Shown here piece after piece: positions 1 to 11,078 of a DNA stretch of 64,000 bases. Numbering within the stretch: position 1 is the stretch's first letter; the number at the start of each line of letters is the position of its first letter. The DNA is from Streptomyces sp. PKU-EA00015. GTDB taxonomy: Bacteria > Actinomycetota > Actinomycetes > Streptomycetales > Streptomycetaceae. A model generated the notes under the pieces. That model was not told where the DNA came from and did not search any database. It saw only the letters and a list, made by a program, of their open reading frames with translations. The position numbers and the translations under genes were made by a program. The stretch covers positions 1-64,000 of the forward strand of contig NZ_JABZEE010000029.1 in assembly GCF_013387495.1 (NCBI RefSeq), in the 5' to 3' direction.

Positions 1-289
1 ACGGCCACACGAACAGCGCCTTGCCGACCGGGATCAGCACATGGCGCAGGACGGCGCTGCCGAGCCGGGCGAGCGCGCGGCCGGCCGGTCGCAGCAGGGT
101 CCGGTGCAGCGCCCGCCCGCAGACGGCGAGGACGTCCCAGACCATGCGGACGGGGACGACCAGGAGCACGACGACGATCCGCAGCGGAATCCGGATGACC
201 TGCGCGAGGCAGCCGTCCCCGGGCTCGTACTCCTCGACCGCGCCGTACCGCTGCTGCACATCCGCCGTCGGCGGCTTCTCGTACTCCAT
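1..289 (-). CDS. Conserved hypothetical membrane-associated protein (partial)
   Basis: The first 96 codons of a minus-strand gene that continues beyond the left edge of the window. The reading frame opens at an ATG at 289 with MEYEKPPTAD and stays open to base 1. After an acidic, polar N-terminus of about 30 residues comes a Val/Leu/Ile-rich stretch (about residues 32-56) that looks like one membrane segment. It is followed by an Arg/Leu-rich part and a second hydrophobic stretch at the cut. I recognise no enzymatic motif. It lies downstream of, and in the same direction as, the radical SAM gene, separated by a hairpin terminator, so it is probably transcribed on its own. Confidence 0.6.
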   Translation of the reverse strand, partial: MEYEKPPTADVQQRYGAVEEYEPGDGCLAQVIRIPLRIVVVLLVVPVRMVWDVLAVCGRALHRTLLRPAGRALARLGSAVLRHVLIPVGKALFVWP

Positions 290-360
290 GCAGGACAGGA
301 CGCAGCACGGCCCCGTCCGGATCCGGTCCACCGGACCCCACTTCCCGCCCGGAACGAACG

Positions 361-398
361 AGGGCCCGGCCGCAGGGTCTCCCCTGTGGCCGGGCCCT
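361..398 (-). terminator. Hairpin terminator after the radical SAM gene
   Basis: An 11-bp perfect inverted repeat, AGGGCCCGGCC at 361-371 and GGCCGGGCCCT at 388-398, with a 16-nt loop, lies 23 bp past the stop of the minus-strand radical SAM gene. There is no long T run, as is usual in Streptomyces. Confidence 0.7.
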
Positions 399-421
399 CC
401 CCCGAGTGGGGGGAGCGAGCA

Positions 422-2347
<1,926 letters not shown>

Positions 2348-2400
2348 CGTGGTGTCTCTCGTGAGCGGACAGGGGGTGACCATCAAGCGTACCCCGACGC

Positions 2401-3918
2401 TCAGCCGGTCAGATCCGCCCGCAGTCCGGGGGCCGTCGCCCGCTCCCACACCTGCGGCAGCTCGGCCTCGCGCTCCGCGGCGCCGGCCGACTCCTGGCCG
2501 TACAACAGGCCCCAGGTGAACGACGGCTCGCCCGCCGCGTTCGCCGCGATCGCCAGGTCGCGCAGCGCCCCGCGGGCCACGACGCTGTCCTGGTGGTCGC
2601 CGAGGACCTTCTGCACGGCCTTCATCCGCTTGGCGAACCGCCGCGCCGGGCGGCCCAGCGCCTGCGTCGCCGCCTCGGCCGCGTACCGGGCCCGCTTGGC
2701 GGCCTTGCGCGCGTCGTGCAGGGCCACGTCCCTCTCCTGGCCGGCGGGGAGAGCGAGGGCGTGCTCGACGCGGCGGGACAGCCGGTCGTACTCCTTCAGC
2801 ACCGCGTCCGGCAGCGCGGCGTCGGCCGCCTTGCCGGCGGCCTTCAGCAGCGGAGGGCTCGCGAACAGGGCATCGAGGGAGGAGAGGAGGGCCAGGTAGC
2901 GCGCGCTGTCGAGGGCGGCGACCGCCGTGCCGCGGGCGTCGGCCTCCCCGGCGACCGACCATGCCTTCAGGCGCGCGGCGACCGGGCCGAGCACCAGGGT
3001 GTCGGGCAGCGCGCCGACGCCGGACCGGAGCCGCTCGGCGAGGACTTCCTGGTCGCGTGCGACGCCGAGTTCCCCGGCGAGCCACGTGAGCTCGTCGATC
3101 ACGGGCCCGGTGGCATCGCGGTCGAGAATCTTCCGGTACGTGCGCAGGGCGCTGCGCAGCCGCCGGGTGGCGACGCGCATCTGGTGCACCGCGTCGGGCA
3201 CGTCCCGGCGGACGCCTGGGTCGTGGGCGACGAGTGCGTCGCTCTGTTCCCGCAGGTAGCGCAGGATGTGGTCGCCGGCGGTGCGCGGGGTGGGTGCTTC
3301 GGGGCGGGGCGCGGGGGCGGCGCCGGTGTCGGCGAGGGCCCTGGCGAGCTTGGACGGCGCCGTGGACCTGCGCAGTCCGGCTTTGCGGAGCTTCTTGTCG
3401 ACGGCGTCGAGGAACGCGGGGTCGCCGCCGTCGGCGAGTTCGACCTCGATCTCGTCCCAGCGGACGACGCCGTCGCCGCCCGGCGGCCGTTCGGCGTGCA
3501 CCTCGTCCCTGCTGAGCTCGGCGAGGAGGGCGCCGTCGGCGTCGAGCAGATGGCGCACGGCGCGGACGGAGCGCAGGCGGACGACCGGATCGAGCGCGGC
3601 CTCGCGCGTGTACACGCGGACGAGCGCGGCGAGTTCGGCCGGGACGTCGTCGGAGAGGGGCGCGCTGATCTCGTCGCGGACGCCGGGGGCGACGGGCAGT
3701 TTCAGGTGCCAGCCGGCGTCGGCTCCGCCGGTCCTGCGCCGCAGGGTGACGGAGGCGGCCGCGAGCCGCAGGTCACCGGTGTCGTAGTAGACGGCGTCGA
3801 GCTCGTCGACGCCTCGGTCCCGGACGCCGGCGACTCCGGCGACCTGTGTCAGATCCGGCAGCCGGGTGTCGGGGCTGGCGTCGTACTTCCGCTCGATCTC
3901 GCGCTTGGTGTCCGCCAT
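2401..3918 (-). CDS. CYTH and CHAD domain-containing protein
   Basis: 505 aa. The N-terminal CYTH domain (about 1-205) begins with the signature EIERKY and has the alternating charged beta-strand residues (VTLRRR, WHLKLP, WDEIEVEL) that line the triphosphate tunnel and bind Mg. The C-terminal CHAD domain (about 218-500) is helical and basic, with conserved HQMRVATRRLRSAL, DARKAAKRARY and LGDHQD. CYTH proteins include thiamine triphosphatases and polyphosphatases, and CHAD domains bind polyphosphate, so an inorganic polyphosphate or tripolyphosphate role is the best inference. It stands 53 bp upstream of the radical SAM gene in the same direction and could share its transcript. Confidence 0.88.
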   Translation of the reverse strand: MADTKREIERKYDASPDTRLPDLTQVAGVAGVRDRGVDELDAVYYDTGDLRLAAASVTLRRRTGGADAGWHLKLPVAPGVRDEISAPLSDDVPAELAALVRVYTREAALDPVVRLRSVRAVRHLLDADGALLAELSRDEVHAERPPGGDGVVRWDEIEVELADGGDPAFLDAVDKKLRKAGLRRSTAPSKLARALADTGAAPAPRPEAPTPRTAGDHILRYLREQSDALVAHDPGVRRDVPDAVHQMRVATRRLRSALRTYRKILDRDATGPVIDELTWLAGELGVARDQEVLAERLRSGVGALPDTLVLGPVAARLKAWSVAGEADARGTAVAALDSARYLALLSSLDALFASPPLLKAAGKAADAALPDAVLKEYDRLSRRVEHALALPAGQERDVALHDARKAAKRARYAAEAATQALGRPARRFAKRMKAVQKVLGDHQDSVVARGALRDLAIAANAAGEPSFTWGLLYGQESAGAAEREAELPQVWERATAPGLRADLTG

Positions 3919-4038
3919 GCCCCGAATCTAGTCGCCCGCGCCCCGCGGCGGCAGACCGCCGGTGAACGCGCCTCCCCGGCCCCTCCGCGGACCTGCCGGG
4001 TCGGGAAGGACCGGGGGGCCGGCTCCTCGCCTCATCGG

Positions 4039-5238
4039 CTACGCGCTTATCGGGCGCTGGACCCGGATCGACTGGAGCAGGCCCACCGCGATCCAGACCG
4101 CGAACATGGACGTGCCTCCGTACGACACGAACGGCAGCGGCAGGCCGGCCACCGGCATGATGCCCATCGCCATGCCGATGTTCTCGAAGGACTGGAAGGC
4201 GAACCAGGCGATGATCCCGGCCGCGACGATCGTGCCGTACAGCTCGGTCGTCTCCCGCGCGATGCGGCAGGCACGCCACAGCACGACGCCGAGCAGCGCC
4301 AGGATCAGGCCGGCGCCGAGGAAGCCGAGTTCCTCGCCGGCGACCGTGAAGATGAAGTCGGTCTGCTGCTCGGGCACGAACTGCCCCGTGGTCTGGTGGC
4401 CCTTGAACAGACCGGCTCCGTACAGTCCGCCGGAACCGATCGCGATCCGCGCCTGGTTGGTGTTGTAGCCGACGCCGGCGGGGTCGAGTTCGGGGTTGGC
4501 GAAGGCGGCGAAGCGGTTGATCTGGTACTCGTCGAGCAGTCCGAGCGCGGCCACCAGGGCCGCGCCCGCGGCGCCCGCGCCGATGAGGCCGAGGATCCAG
4601 CGGTTGGAGGCGCCCGAGGCGAGCAGGACGCCGAGCACGATCACGACCATGACCATCACGGAGCCGAGGTCCGGCATCAGCATGGTGATCGCCATCGGCA
4701 CGACCGCGAGGCCGAGCGACTTGGCCACCGTGCGGTGGTCGGGATGGAGCTGGTCGCCCGCGTCCACACGGGCGGCGAGCATCATCGCCATCACGAGGAT
4801 GATCGTGATCTTCACGAACTCGGACGGCTGGAGCGACAGGCCGCCGATGACGAGCCAGGCGTGGGCGCCGTTGATCGTGGCGCCGAGCGGGGTGAGCACC
4901 AGCAGCACGAGCACCACGGACAGTCCGTAGAGCACGGGCACCGCGCCGCGCAGCATGCGGTGGCCCAGCCAGATCGTGCCCACCATCAGTGCGAAGCCGA
5001 TGCCGATGTTCAGGCTGTGCCGGACCAGGAAGTGGTACGGGTCGCCGTTGTTGAGCTCGGTGCGCCCTCGGGTCGCCGACCACACCAGCAGGGTGCCGAC
5101 GACGGACAGGGCGATCGCCGAGCACATCAGCGGCCAGTCGAGCCTGCGCGCCATCGAGTCGCGCGCGCTCAGGCGGGTCCACAGACCACCGCGCTCGGGG
5201 CCGTATCCGGAGACGGAGAAACCGCCTGCGCCTGTCAT
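4039..5238 (-). CDS. rodA: RodA/FtsW-family SEDS peptidoglycan glycosyltransferase (sfr-like)
   Basis: 399 aa with about ten predicted membrane segments. It shows the SEDS features: the loop with NGAHAWLVIGGLSLQPSE, MPDLGS, and the conserved Asp in TDFIFTVAGEELG (equivalent to the catalytic Asp of E. coli RodA). The C-terminal motif GLPLPFVSYGGTS is typical. It polymerises lipid II into glycan strands together with the class B PBP encoded just upstream. The PBP stop and this ATG are 3 bp apart, with GGAGGGA as ribosome site, so the two are co-translated. In S. coelicolor the corresponding operon end (sfr) belongs to the spore wall synthesising complex. The short hydrophilic N-terminal tail is Gly-rich. 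Confidence 0.93.
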   Translation of the reverse strand: MTGAGGFSVSGYGPERGGLWTRLSARDSMARRLDWPLMCSAIALSVVGTLLVWSATRGRTELNNGDPYHFLVRHSLNIGIGFALMVGTIWLGHRMLRGAVPVLYGLSVVLVLLVLTPLGATINGAHAWLVIGGLSLQPSEFVKITIILVMAMMLAARVDAGDQLHPDHRTVAKSLGLAVVPMAITMLMPDLGSVMVMVVIVLGVLLASGASNRWILGLIGAGAAGAALVAALGLLDEYQINRFAAFANPELDPAGVGYNTNQARIAIGSGGLYGAGLFKGHQTTGQFVPEQQTDFIFTVAGEELGFLGAGLILALLGVVLWRACRIARETTELYGTIVAAGIIAWFAFQSFENIGMAMGIMPVAGLPLPFVSYGGTSMFAVWIAVGLLQSIRVQRPISA

Positions 5239-5241
5239 CTC

Positions 5242-7407
5242 TCAGTCCCTCCGTGCGGGCGAGCCCGCGAGCGCTGGTTCCGGGTCCTTCGGCTTCGGAG
5301 GAACGTAGGGCCTGATCTCCGGGGCGTCGATCGAGCCGTCCGGGAAGATCTTGGGCAGGCCCTCCTGCGGCTGGGGAAGCAGGGCCCTCTTCAGGTCCTG
5401 GTTGCCCTCCTTGTCCAGGCCGTACATCGCGTCGTAGATGTTGCGCACCGCGGGACCCGACGCGCCGGAGCCCGTACCGCCCTGGGAGATCGTCATGACG
5501 ATCGTGTAGTCGTCGGTGTAGGTCGCGAACCACGAGGTGGTCTGCTTGCCGTAGACCTGGGCGGTGCCGGTCTTGGCGCGCATCGGGATCTTGTCCTGCG
5601 GCCAGCCGCCGAATCGCCAGGCGGCGGTGCCGCCGGGCTCGACGACGGAGCGCAGTCCCTTGTCGAGGTCGCTGATGGTCTCGGCGTCCACCGGCAGCCT
5701 GCCGTGGGGCTTGGGCTTGATCTCCTCGACCTTCTTGCCGTCGGGGCTGACGACGGCCTTGCCGATGGTGGGGTTGTAGAGGGTGCCGCCGTTGCTGATG
5801 GCGGAGTAGGCGGTGGCCAGCTGGATGGGCGTGATGAGGACGTCGCCCTGGCCGATGGCGAAGTTGATGCTGTCGAAGGCCTTCAGCTGGTTGCCTTCGA
5901 GGCAGCTCTCATAGGCGATCTGCTGGACGTAGGTGCCGCCCTTCTTGCCCTGCTTGCACCAGGCGTCCTTGTTGGCCTGCCAGAAGCTCTTCTTCCACTG
6001 CCGGTCCGGGATACGGCCGACGACCTCGTTCGGCAGGTCGATGCCGGTCTCGGAGCCGAACCCGAAGTCATGGGCGGTCCGGTAGAACCAGTCGTGGGCG
6101 TTCTTCTTGGGCTGGAGGCCGCCGTCGCGCTGCCACTCCTGGTGGCCGAGACGGTAGAAGACGGTGTTGCAGGAGAACTTGAGGGCGTCGCCGAGGGTGA
6201 TGGGGCCGTGCCCCTTGGACTCGAAGTTCGCGAAGCTCCGGTTGCCCATGCTGTAGGAGCTGGTGCAGTTGTAACGGTCGTCGAAGGCGTAGCCCGCCCG
6301 CACGGCCGCGCTCGCCGACACCACCTTGAAGACGGAGCCGGCGGGTGACTGGCCCTGGATGGCCCGGTTGAGCAGCGGGTAGTTGGAGCCCTTGCCGGTG
6401 AGCTTGGCGTAGTCCTTGGCGGAGATGCCGCCGACCCAGGCGTTGGGGTCGTAGTCGGGCTGGGAGGCCATCGCGATGACGCGGCCGGTCTTGGACTCCA
6501 TGACGACCACGGCGCCCGCGTCGGCCTCGTACCTGCGACCGGTGACCTTGTCGGTCTCCTGCCGGACGGTCTTCATCGCCTGGTGCAGCTCGTGCTCGGC
6601 GACGCCCTGGACGCGGGCGTCGATGCTGGTGACCACGTTGGAGCCGGGGACGCCCGGGTCGGACTCCGTCTGGCCCATGACCCGGCCGAGCTTGTCGACC
6701 TCGTACGACGTGACGCCTGCCTTGCCGCGCAACTGCTTGTCGTAAGTGCGCTCCAGACCCGAGCGGCCGACCTGGTCGGAGCGCAGGTGCGGCGAGTCGG
6801 TGTCCTTGGCCTTCTGGATCTCCTCGTCGGTGACCGGCGAGAGGTAGCCGAGCACCTGCGACGTGCGGGCCTTGCCGGGTGCGGGGTACCGGCGCACGGC
6901 GGTGGGTTCGGCGGTGATGCCGGGGAAGTCCTCGGAACTCTCCCGGATCCGCAGCGCCTGCTGCGTGGTGGCCTCGTCGGTGACCGGGATCGGCTGGTAC
7001 GGGGAGCCGTTCCAGCAGGGCTGCGGCGTCTTGGAGTCGCAGAGCCTGACCTTGTCCATGACCTCCTTCGGCTTCATGCCGAGGACACCGGCGAGCCGGG
7101 TCAGGACGGCCTTCCCGTCGTCCTTCATCTTCATCAGCTCGGTGCGCGACGCGGAGACCACGAGGCGGGTCTCGTTGTCGGCGAGCGGGACGCCGCGGGC
7201 GTCGAGGATCGAGCCGCGTACGGCGGGTGAGACGACCCGCTGCACGTGGTTGCCGCTGGCCTCGTCGGCGTACTCGTCGCCATTGCGGATCTGGAGGTAC
7301 CAGAGCCGGCCGCCGAGGGTGAGCAGGAGGGAGAAGACGAGTACCTGGATGATGACGAGCCGGACCTGGACCCGGGGGGTCCGCCCGGTCTCCGGAATGT
7401 TGCTCAC
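5242..7407 (-). CDS. mrdA: Penicillin-binding protein 2 (class B transpeptidase)
   Basis: 721 aa from a GTG with a GAGGGGG ribosome site. There is one N-terminal membrane anchor (about 15-33). The PBP dimerisation region (about 45-240) includes RGSILDARGVPLADN. The transpeptidase domain has SVFK at 358-361 (acyl-enzyme Ser), SCN at 412-414 and KTG at 612-614. It crosslinks peptidoglycan in the periplasm as partner of RodA. The insertion around 420-510 carries several Cys residues (CTSS, WCKQG, SCLEG), more than in proteobacterial PBP2, and disulfides are possible. The C-terminal tail is Pro-rich. It lies within the mreBCD-pbp2-rodA operon, 16 bp after mreD. Confidence 0.95.
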   Translation of the reverse strand: MSNIPETGRTPRVQVRLVIIQVLVFSLLLTLGGRLWYLQIRNGDEYADEASGNHVQRVVSPAVRGSILDARGVPLADNETRLVVSASRTELMKMKDDGKAVLTRLAGVLGMKPKEVMDKVRLCDSKTPQPCWNGSPYQPIPVTDEATTQQALRIRESSEDFPGITAEPTAVRRYPAPGKARTSQVLGYLSPVTDEEIQKAKDTDSPHLRSDQVGRSGLERTYDKQLRGKAGVTSYEVDKLGRVMGQTESDPGVPGSNVVTSIDARVQGVAEHELHQAMKTVRQETDKVTGRRYEADAGAVVVMESKTGRVIAMASQPDYDPNAWVGGISAKDYAKLTGKGSNYPLLNRAIQGQSPAGSVFKVVSASAAVRAGYAFDDRYNCTSSYSMGNRSFANFESKGHGPITLGDALKFSCNTVFYRLGHQEWQRDGGLQPKKNAHDWFYRTAHDFGFGSETGIDLPNEVVGRIPDRQWKKSFWQANKDAWCKQGKKGGTYVQQIAYESCLEGNQLKAFDSINFAIGQGDVLITPIQLATAYSAISNGGTLYNPTIGKAVVSPDGKKVEEIKPKPHGRLPVDAETISDLDKGLRSVVEPGGTAAWRFGGWPQDKIPMRAKTGTAQVYGKQTTSWFATYTDDYTIVMTISQGGTGSGASGPAVRNIYDAMYGLDKEGNQDLKRALLPQPQEGLPKIFPDGSIDAPEIRPYVPPKPKDPEPALAGSPARRD

Positions 7408-7423
7408 GCTGCTGCCCCCTCGG

Positions 7424-8095
7424 TCACAGTCGCTTCACGCCCTTGATGCGTCCGGCTCGTGCCGCCCGCGTCCTCGCCGCCCTGATCCGCAGTCCGCTGC
7501 GCTGGGCGCCGAGCCGCAGACCGGTGCCCGACGTCAGCCAGCCGGAGGCGACGTCGGCGCCGTGGCTGCTCTGGCTCTCGGCGAGCGGGTCGTTGTCGCT
7601 GCGTCTGGCGAGCCACATGATCAGCGGCACGGTGAAGGGCGCGAGGATCAGGTCGTAGACGGCTGCGGTGAACAGCAGGCTGCCGAGGCCGACATGGCGG
7701 GCCGCGGTGTCACCGACGAGGGCGCCCACTCCCGCGTACAGCAGGGTGGATCCGATCGCGGCGGCGACGACCACGACCATCGGGCCGGTGGCGGAGCGCA
7801 GTTGCTGCCCGTTGTCGGGCCGGATGAGGCCGGCGAGGTAGCCGATGACGCACAGGACGAGCGCGTAGCGGCCGGCCGCGTGGTCGGCGGGCGGCGCGAT
7901 GTCGGCGAGGAGGCCGGCGCCGAAGCCGATGAAGGCGCCCGCGACATGGCCGTAGACCATGGCGAGTCCGAGGACGGTCAGCAGCATCAGGTCCGGGACC
8001 GCGCCGGGCAGCTGGAGGCGGGCGAGGACGGTGACCTGGATGACGAGGGCGACCACGACCAGGGTCGTGGAGAGCAGCATCCGGTTGAAGCGCAT
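7424..8095 (-). CDS. mreD: Rod shape-determining membrane protein MreD
   Basis: 223 aa. The first 165 residues form about five hydrophobic segments with the MreD-like opening MRFNRMLLSTTLVVVALVIQ. The C-terminal 55 residues are basic and cytoplasmic, which makes it longer than E. coli MreD (about 160 aa); the Arg-rich tail is presumably a Streptomyces addition. It links MreC to the SEDS-PBP machinery in the membrane. It is 17 bp downstream of mreC and 16 bp upstream of the PBP2 gene on the same strand, with AGGAG ahead of the ATG. Confidence 0.9.
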   Translation of the reverse strand: MRFNRMLLSTTLVVVALVIQVTVLARLQLPGAVPDLMLLTVLGLAMVYGHVAGAFIGFGAGLLADIAPPADHAAGRYALVLCVIGYLAGLIRPDNGQQLRSATGPMVVVVAAAIGSTLLYAGVGALVGDTAARHVGLGSLLFTAAVYDLILAPFTVPLIMWLARRSDNDPLAESQSSHGADVASGWLTSGTGLRLGAQRSGLRIRAARTRAARAGRIKGVKRL

Positions 8096-8112
8096 GGGCG
8101 GATCAGCTCCTG

Positions 8113-9144
8113 TTACTCGTCGTCCGGGACATCGGCGGCGGTCTCGTCCGGTGGATCCTGTCCGGTGTCCTGCGCCTGCCCGTCGTCCTGCGTCTGCTCG
8201 TCCGCGGCCTGGCCGTCCTCCGTCTCTCCGTCGGCGCCGGGCGTGACGGTCACCGTGACGGTGGGCGTCGGCTTGGGCTTCGCGGGCCTCGGCGGCAGCA
8301 CCATGTCGCGCGGGTCGCTGCTCGGCGCCTGGACGACGACGCCGACGATGTCGAGCCTGCTGAAGGCGGCGTACGGGCGGACGTAGATGTTCCGGGTGAG
8401 GTCGCCGCCCGACGGGTCGACGCGGATGACCTCACCGACCGGGACGCCCGGCACGAACGGCTTGTTGCCCTGCGAGCCGAAGGTGACCAGCCGGTCGCCC
8501 TTCTTGACCTTGGACTTGCCGTTGAGCAGCTGGACCAGGAGCGGCCGGTCGCCCTGACCGGTCGCGAAGCCCAGCTCGCTGGTCTTCTCCATCCGCGTGC
8601 CGACGGTGAAATCGGGGTCGTTGGCGAGCAGGACCGTGGAGGTACTGGGTCCGACGGTGGTGACGCGGCCGACGAGTCCGTCGCCGTTGACGACGGTCAT
8701 GTCGCGCCTGATGCCGTCCTGGGCGCCGATGTCGATCGTGACCGTCCAGGAGAAGCCCTGGGCCGCTCCTATGGCGATGACCTCGGCGCCCTTGATCCCG
8801 TACTGTCCGGCCGCCGCGGTCCTGATCAGGCCGTCGAGCTCGCGCAGCCGGCTGCGGTTGCGGTCGTCGCTGCCGAGCCGCTGCTTGAGTGCGGCGTTCT
8901 CCCGCTCCAGCTCGCTGATGCGGTCGTGACGCTCGCCGGAGTCGCGAACGGCGCCGATGGCGTTGCCGATCGGTGCGACGGCCGCCGCGACACCGCTCTC
9001 GACCGGGCCGAAAACCGTGGCCGCGGCCTGCCGGGCTCCGTCGACCGGTGACTCCTCACCGCCGCGGATGTCCACCGTGATCAAGGCGAACGCGATGGCG
9101 ATCAGCAGCACCAGGAGCAGCCGGCTCTCTCGTGTGTCCCTCAC
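8113..9144 (-). CDS. mreC: Rod shape-determining protein MreC
   Basis: 343 aa from a GTG. A single membrane anchor (about 8-25) is followed by a coiled coil (HDRISELERENAALKQRLG, about 72-95). The two beta-barrel halves typical of MreC follow (GLVGRVTTVGPSTSTVLL, then VKKGDRLVTFGSQGNKPFVPGVPVGEV). The last 60 residues are Pro, Thr, Asp and Gln-rich (PTPTVTVTVTPGADGETEDG) and probably disordered on the outside of the cell. It scaffolds wall enzymes. The GTG has no good ribosome site, so coupling to upstream translation or a leader feature is possible. Confidence 0.93.
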   Translation of the reverse strand: MRDTRESRLLLVLLIAIAFALITVDIRGGEESPVDGARQAAATVFGPVESGVAAAVAPIGNAIGAVRDSGERHDRISELERENAALKQRLGSDDRNRSRLRELDGLIRTAAAGQYGIKGAEVIAIGAAQGFSWTVTIDIGAQDGIRRDMTVVNGDGLVGRVTTVGPSTSTVLLANDPDFTVGTRMEKTSELGFATGQGDRPLLVQLLNGKSKVKKGDRLVTFGSQGNKPFVPGVPVGEVIRVDPSGGDLTRNIYVRPYAAFSRLDIVGVVVQAPSSDPRDMVLPPRPAKPKPTPTVTVTVTPGADGETEDGQAADEQTQDDGQAQDTGQDPPDETAADVPDDE

Positions 9145-9169
9145 GTGCGGCGGCCGTGCCTTCCTCGTC

Positions 9170-9295
9170 GGAATGGTGATGTCGGTGGAGCGACGGTCCT
9201 TCGCCTGGCGCGGAGGCGAAAGGACCCCCTTGTGGGGGCCCCGCGGGCCCCCGAACGGCGGATGCGGGCCCGGCCGCTGCCGGGCGCCGCCTCCC
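9170..9295 (-). repeat. GC-rich hairpins between mreB and mreC
   Basis: The 152-bp mreB-mreC gap is noncoding. It holds an imperfect hairpin TCCTTCGCC...GGCGAAAGGA (about 9197-9224), a CCCCC/GGGGG and GGGGCCC/GGGCCCC cluster (about 9224-9256), and a further GGGCCCGGC block (about 9263-9290). These could act as an attenuator or RNA-processing site that sets mreB above mreCD output. That role is inferred from position only. Confidence 0.4.
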
Positions 9296-9297
9296 GG

Positions 9298-10329
9298 TCA
9301 ACGACGCGGCTGGGCGTCCAGCACCTGCTGGAGCGCCTCGAACTCCTCGACGCACTTGCCGGATCCGAGCGCCACCGAGTCCAGCGGGTCCTCGGCGATG
9401 TGGATCGGCATGCCCGTCTCGCGGCGCAGCCGCTCGTCGAGGCCGCGCAGCAGGGCGCCACCGCCGGTGAGGACGATGCCGCGGTCCATGACGTCGCCGG
9501 ACAGCTCCGGCGGGCACTTGTCGAGCGTCGTCTTGACGGCGTCGACGATCGCGTTGACCGGTTCCTCGATGGCCTTGCGGACCTCCGCGGCGGAGATGAC
9601 GACGGTCTTGGGCAGACCGGAGACGAGGTCGCGGCCGCGGATCTCGGTGTGCTCTTCCTTGTCCATCTCGTACGCGGAGCCGATGGTGATCTTGATGCTC
9701 TCGGCGGTGCGCTCACCGAGCAGGAGCGAGTACTCCTTCTTGATGTGCTGGATGATCGCGTTGTCCAGTTCGTCGCCGGCGACGCGGATGGACTGTGCCG
9801 TGACGATTCCGCCGAGCGAGATCACGGCGACCTCGGTGGTGCCGCCGCCGATGTCGACGACCATGTTGCCGGTGGCCTCGTGGACGGGGAGTCCGGAGCC
9901 GATGGCCGGGGCCAGCGGCTCCTCGATGATGTGCACCTGGCGGGCGCCGGCTTGCGTCGACGCCTCGATCACCGCACGGCGCTCGACGCCGGTGATACCG
10001 GAGGGGACACAGACGACCACGCGCGGACGGGCGAGGTACCGGCGTTTGTGGATCTTCAGGATGAAGTAGCGGAGCATCCGCTCGGTGATCTCGAAGTCGG
10101 CGATGACGCCGTCCTTCAGCGGCCGGACGGCAACGATGTTGCCCGGCGTCCGGCCGATCATCTTCTTCGCCTCGGCGCCGACCGCGAGAATGCCGCCCGT
10201 GTTGGTGTTGATCGCGACGACGGACGGCTCGTTGAGAACGATCCCCCGGCCTCTGACGTACACCAGCGTGTTGGCGGTCCCGAGGTCGACAGCCATGTCA
10301 CGGCCGATGAACGACATGTTGTTCCCCAT
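9298..10329 (-). CDS. mreB: Rod shape-determining protein MreB (actin homologue)
   Basis: 343 aa, the usual family length, starting MGNNMSFIGRDMAVDLGTAN. It shows the phosphate 1 loop (DLGTANTLVY), phosphate 2 (DIGGGTTEVAVIS) and adenosine loop (TGGGALLRG) of the actin/Hsp70 ATPase fold. The near N-terminal hydrophobic MSFIG could be a membrane-targeting element. In Streptomyces MreB acts mainly in spore wall thickening rather than in elongation. It is the first gene of the mre operon; the 152 bp to mreC hold GC-rich hairpins, so the operon could be read at different levels after mreB. Confidence 0.97.
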   Translation of the reverse strand: MGNNMSFIGRDMAVDLGTANTLVYVRGRGIVLNEPSVVAINTNTGGILAVGAEAKKMIGRTPGNIVAVRPLKDGVIADFEITERMLRYFILKIHKRRYLARPRVVVCVPSGITGVERRAVIEASTQAGARQVHIIEEPLAPAIGSGLPVHEATGNMVVDIGGGTTEVAVISLGGIVTAQSIRVAGDELDNAIIQHIKKEYSLLLGERTAESIKITIGSAYEMDKEEHTEIRGRDLVSGLPKTVVISAAEVRKAIEEPVNAIVDAVKTTLDKCPPELSGDVMDRGIVLTGGGALLRGLDERLRRETGMPIHIAEDPLDSVALGSGKCVEEFEALQQVLDAQPRR

Positions 10330-10511
10330 GAGGATTCGTCTGGCCTTCCCAAATCGAGCGTTGATGGCTTTTCAGGACGGCGAGGTGGGTGATGTGACGT
10401 GAGGCTTACATCGTAGTGCCGCCCCCACGGACACCGCGCGCTGGTCCACCTCTGTTTATCGTGACGATGTGTCGGAGCGATGCGTTCCCGCAATGGCGCG
10501 GCCTATGCCAA

Positions 10512-10540
10512 GGGGCGACCGAAATTCCTTCGGTCGCCCC
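10512..10540 (-). terminator. Hairpin terminator after ndk
   Basis: A perfect 12-bp stem, GGGGCGACCGAA at 10512-10523 and TTCGGTCGCCCC at 10529-10540, with a 5-nt loop, lies about 31 bp past the ndk stop. It would end the folC-DUF4233-ndk transcript ahead of the mreB promoter region. Confidence 0.75.
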
Positions 10541-10571
10541 AGGTCATGAGCGCTGTTCGGCTGACGTCGCG

Positions 10572-10985
10572 TCAGGAAAGTCCGGGAAAGAAAATCTTCA
10601 GCTCCCGAATGGCGGACTCCTCGGAGTCCGAGGCGTGGATGAGATTCTCCCGGACGATGGTGCCGAAGTCGCCACGAATGGAGCCCGGAGCCGCCGCGAT
10701 CGGGTCGGTCGGTCCCGCCAGCTGGCGTACACCCTCGATGACGCGCTCGCCCTCGACGACGAGTGCGACGACCGGGCCGGAGGACATGAAAGCGACCAGC
10801 GGCTCGTAGAACGGCTTGCCCTTGTGCTCTCCGTAGTGCTGCTCCAGGGTGTCCTGGTCCAGCGTGCGCAGCTCCAGCGCGCTGATGGTCCAGCCCGCCT
10901 TGGCCTCGATGCGGCCGATGATCTCGCCGATCAGGCCGCGTCGTACGGCGTCGGGCTTGAGCAGGACGAGCGTGCGCTGACTCAC
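10572..10985 (-). CDS. ndk: Nucleoside diphosphate kinase
   Basis: 137 aa, the normal family length. The GTG start is preceded by AAGGAG. The N-terminal strand-lysine motif TLVLLKPDAV and the active-site His117 in NLIHASDSEESA are intact; the common sequence at this site is NLIHGSDS, so Ala replaces Gly. It transfers the gamma-phosphate between nucleoside triphosphates and diphosphates through a phosphohistidine, in the cytoplasm. It lies downstream of folC and the DUF4233 gene on the same strand, with a terminator behind it. Confidence 0.97.
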   Translation of the reverse strand: MSQRTLVLLKPDAVRRGLIGEIIGRIEAKAGWTISALELRTLDQDTLEQHYGEHKGKPFYEPLVAFMSSGPVVALVVEGERVIEGVRQLAGPTDPIAAAPGSIRGDFGTIVRENLIHASDSEESAIRELKIFFPGLS

Positions 10986-11078
10986 GGTACGGGCTCCTTC
11001 AGGTGCGGATTCAGGGCCTGCCGCGTCCCAACCGGGCAGCAGGCACTGACGAGGCTACAGGGCGAAAGCCGCCCGCGA

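Noticed and set aside
2593..6348. Long open frame on the plus strand opposite the CYTH, rodA and pbp2 genes
   Set aside because: It is a high-GC shadow of real minus-strand genes, crosses several of them and has no domain-like content.
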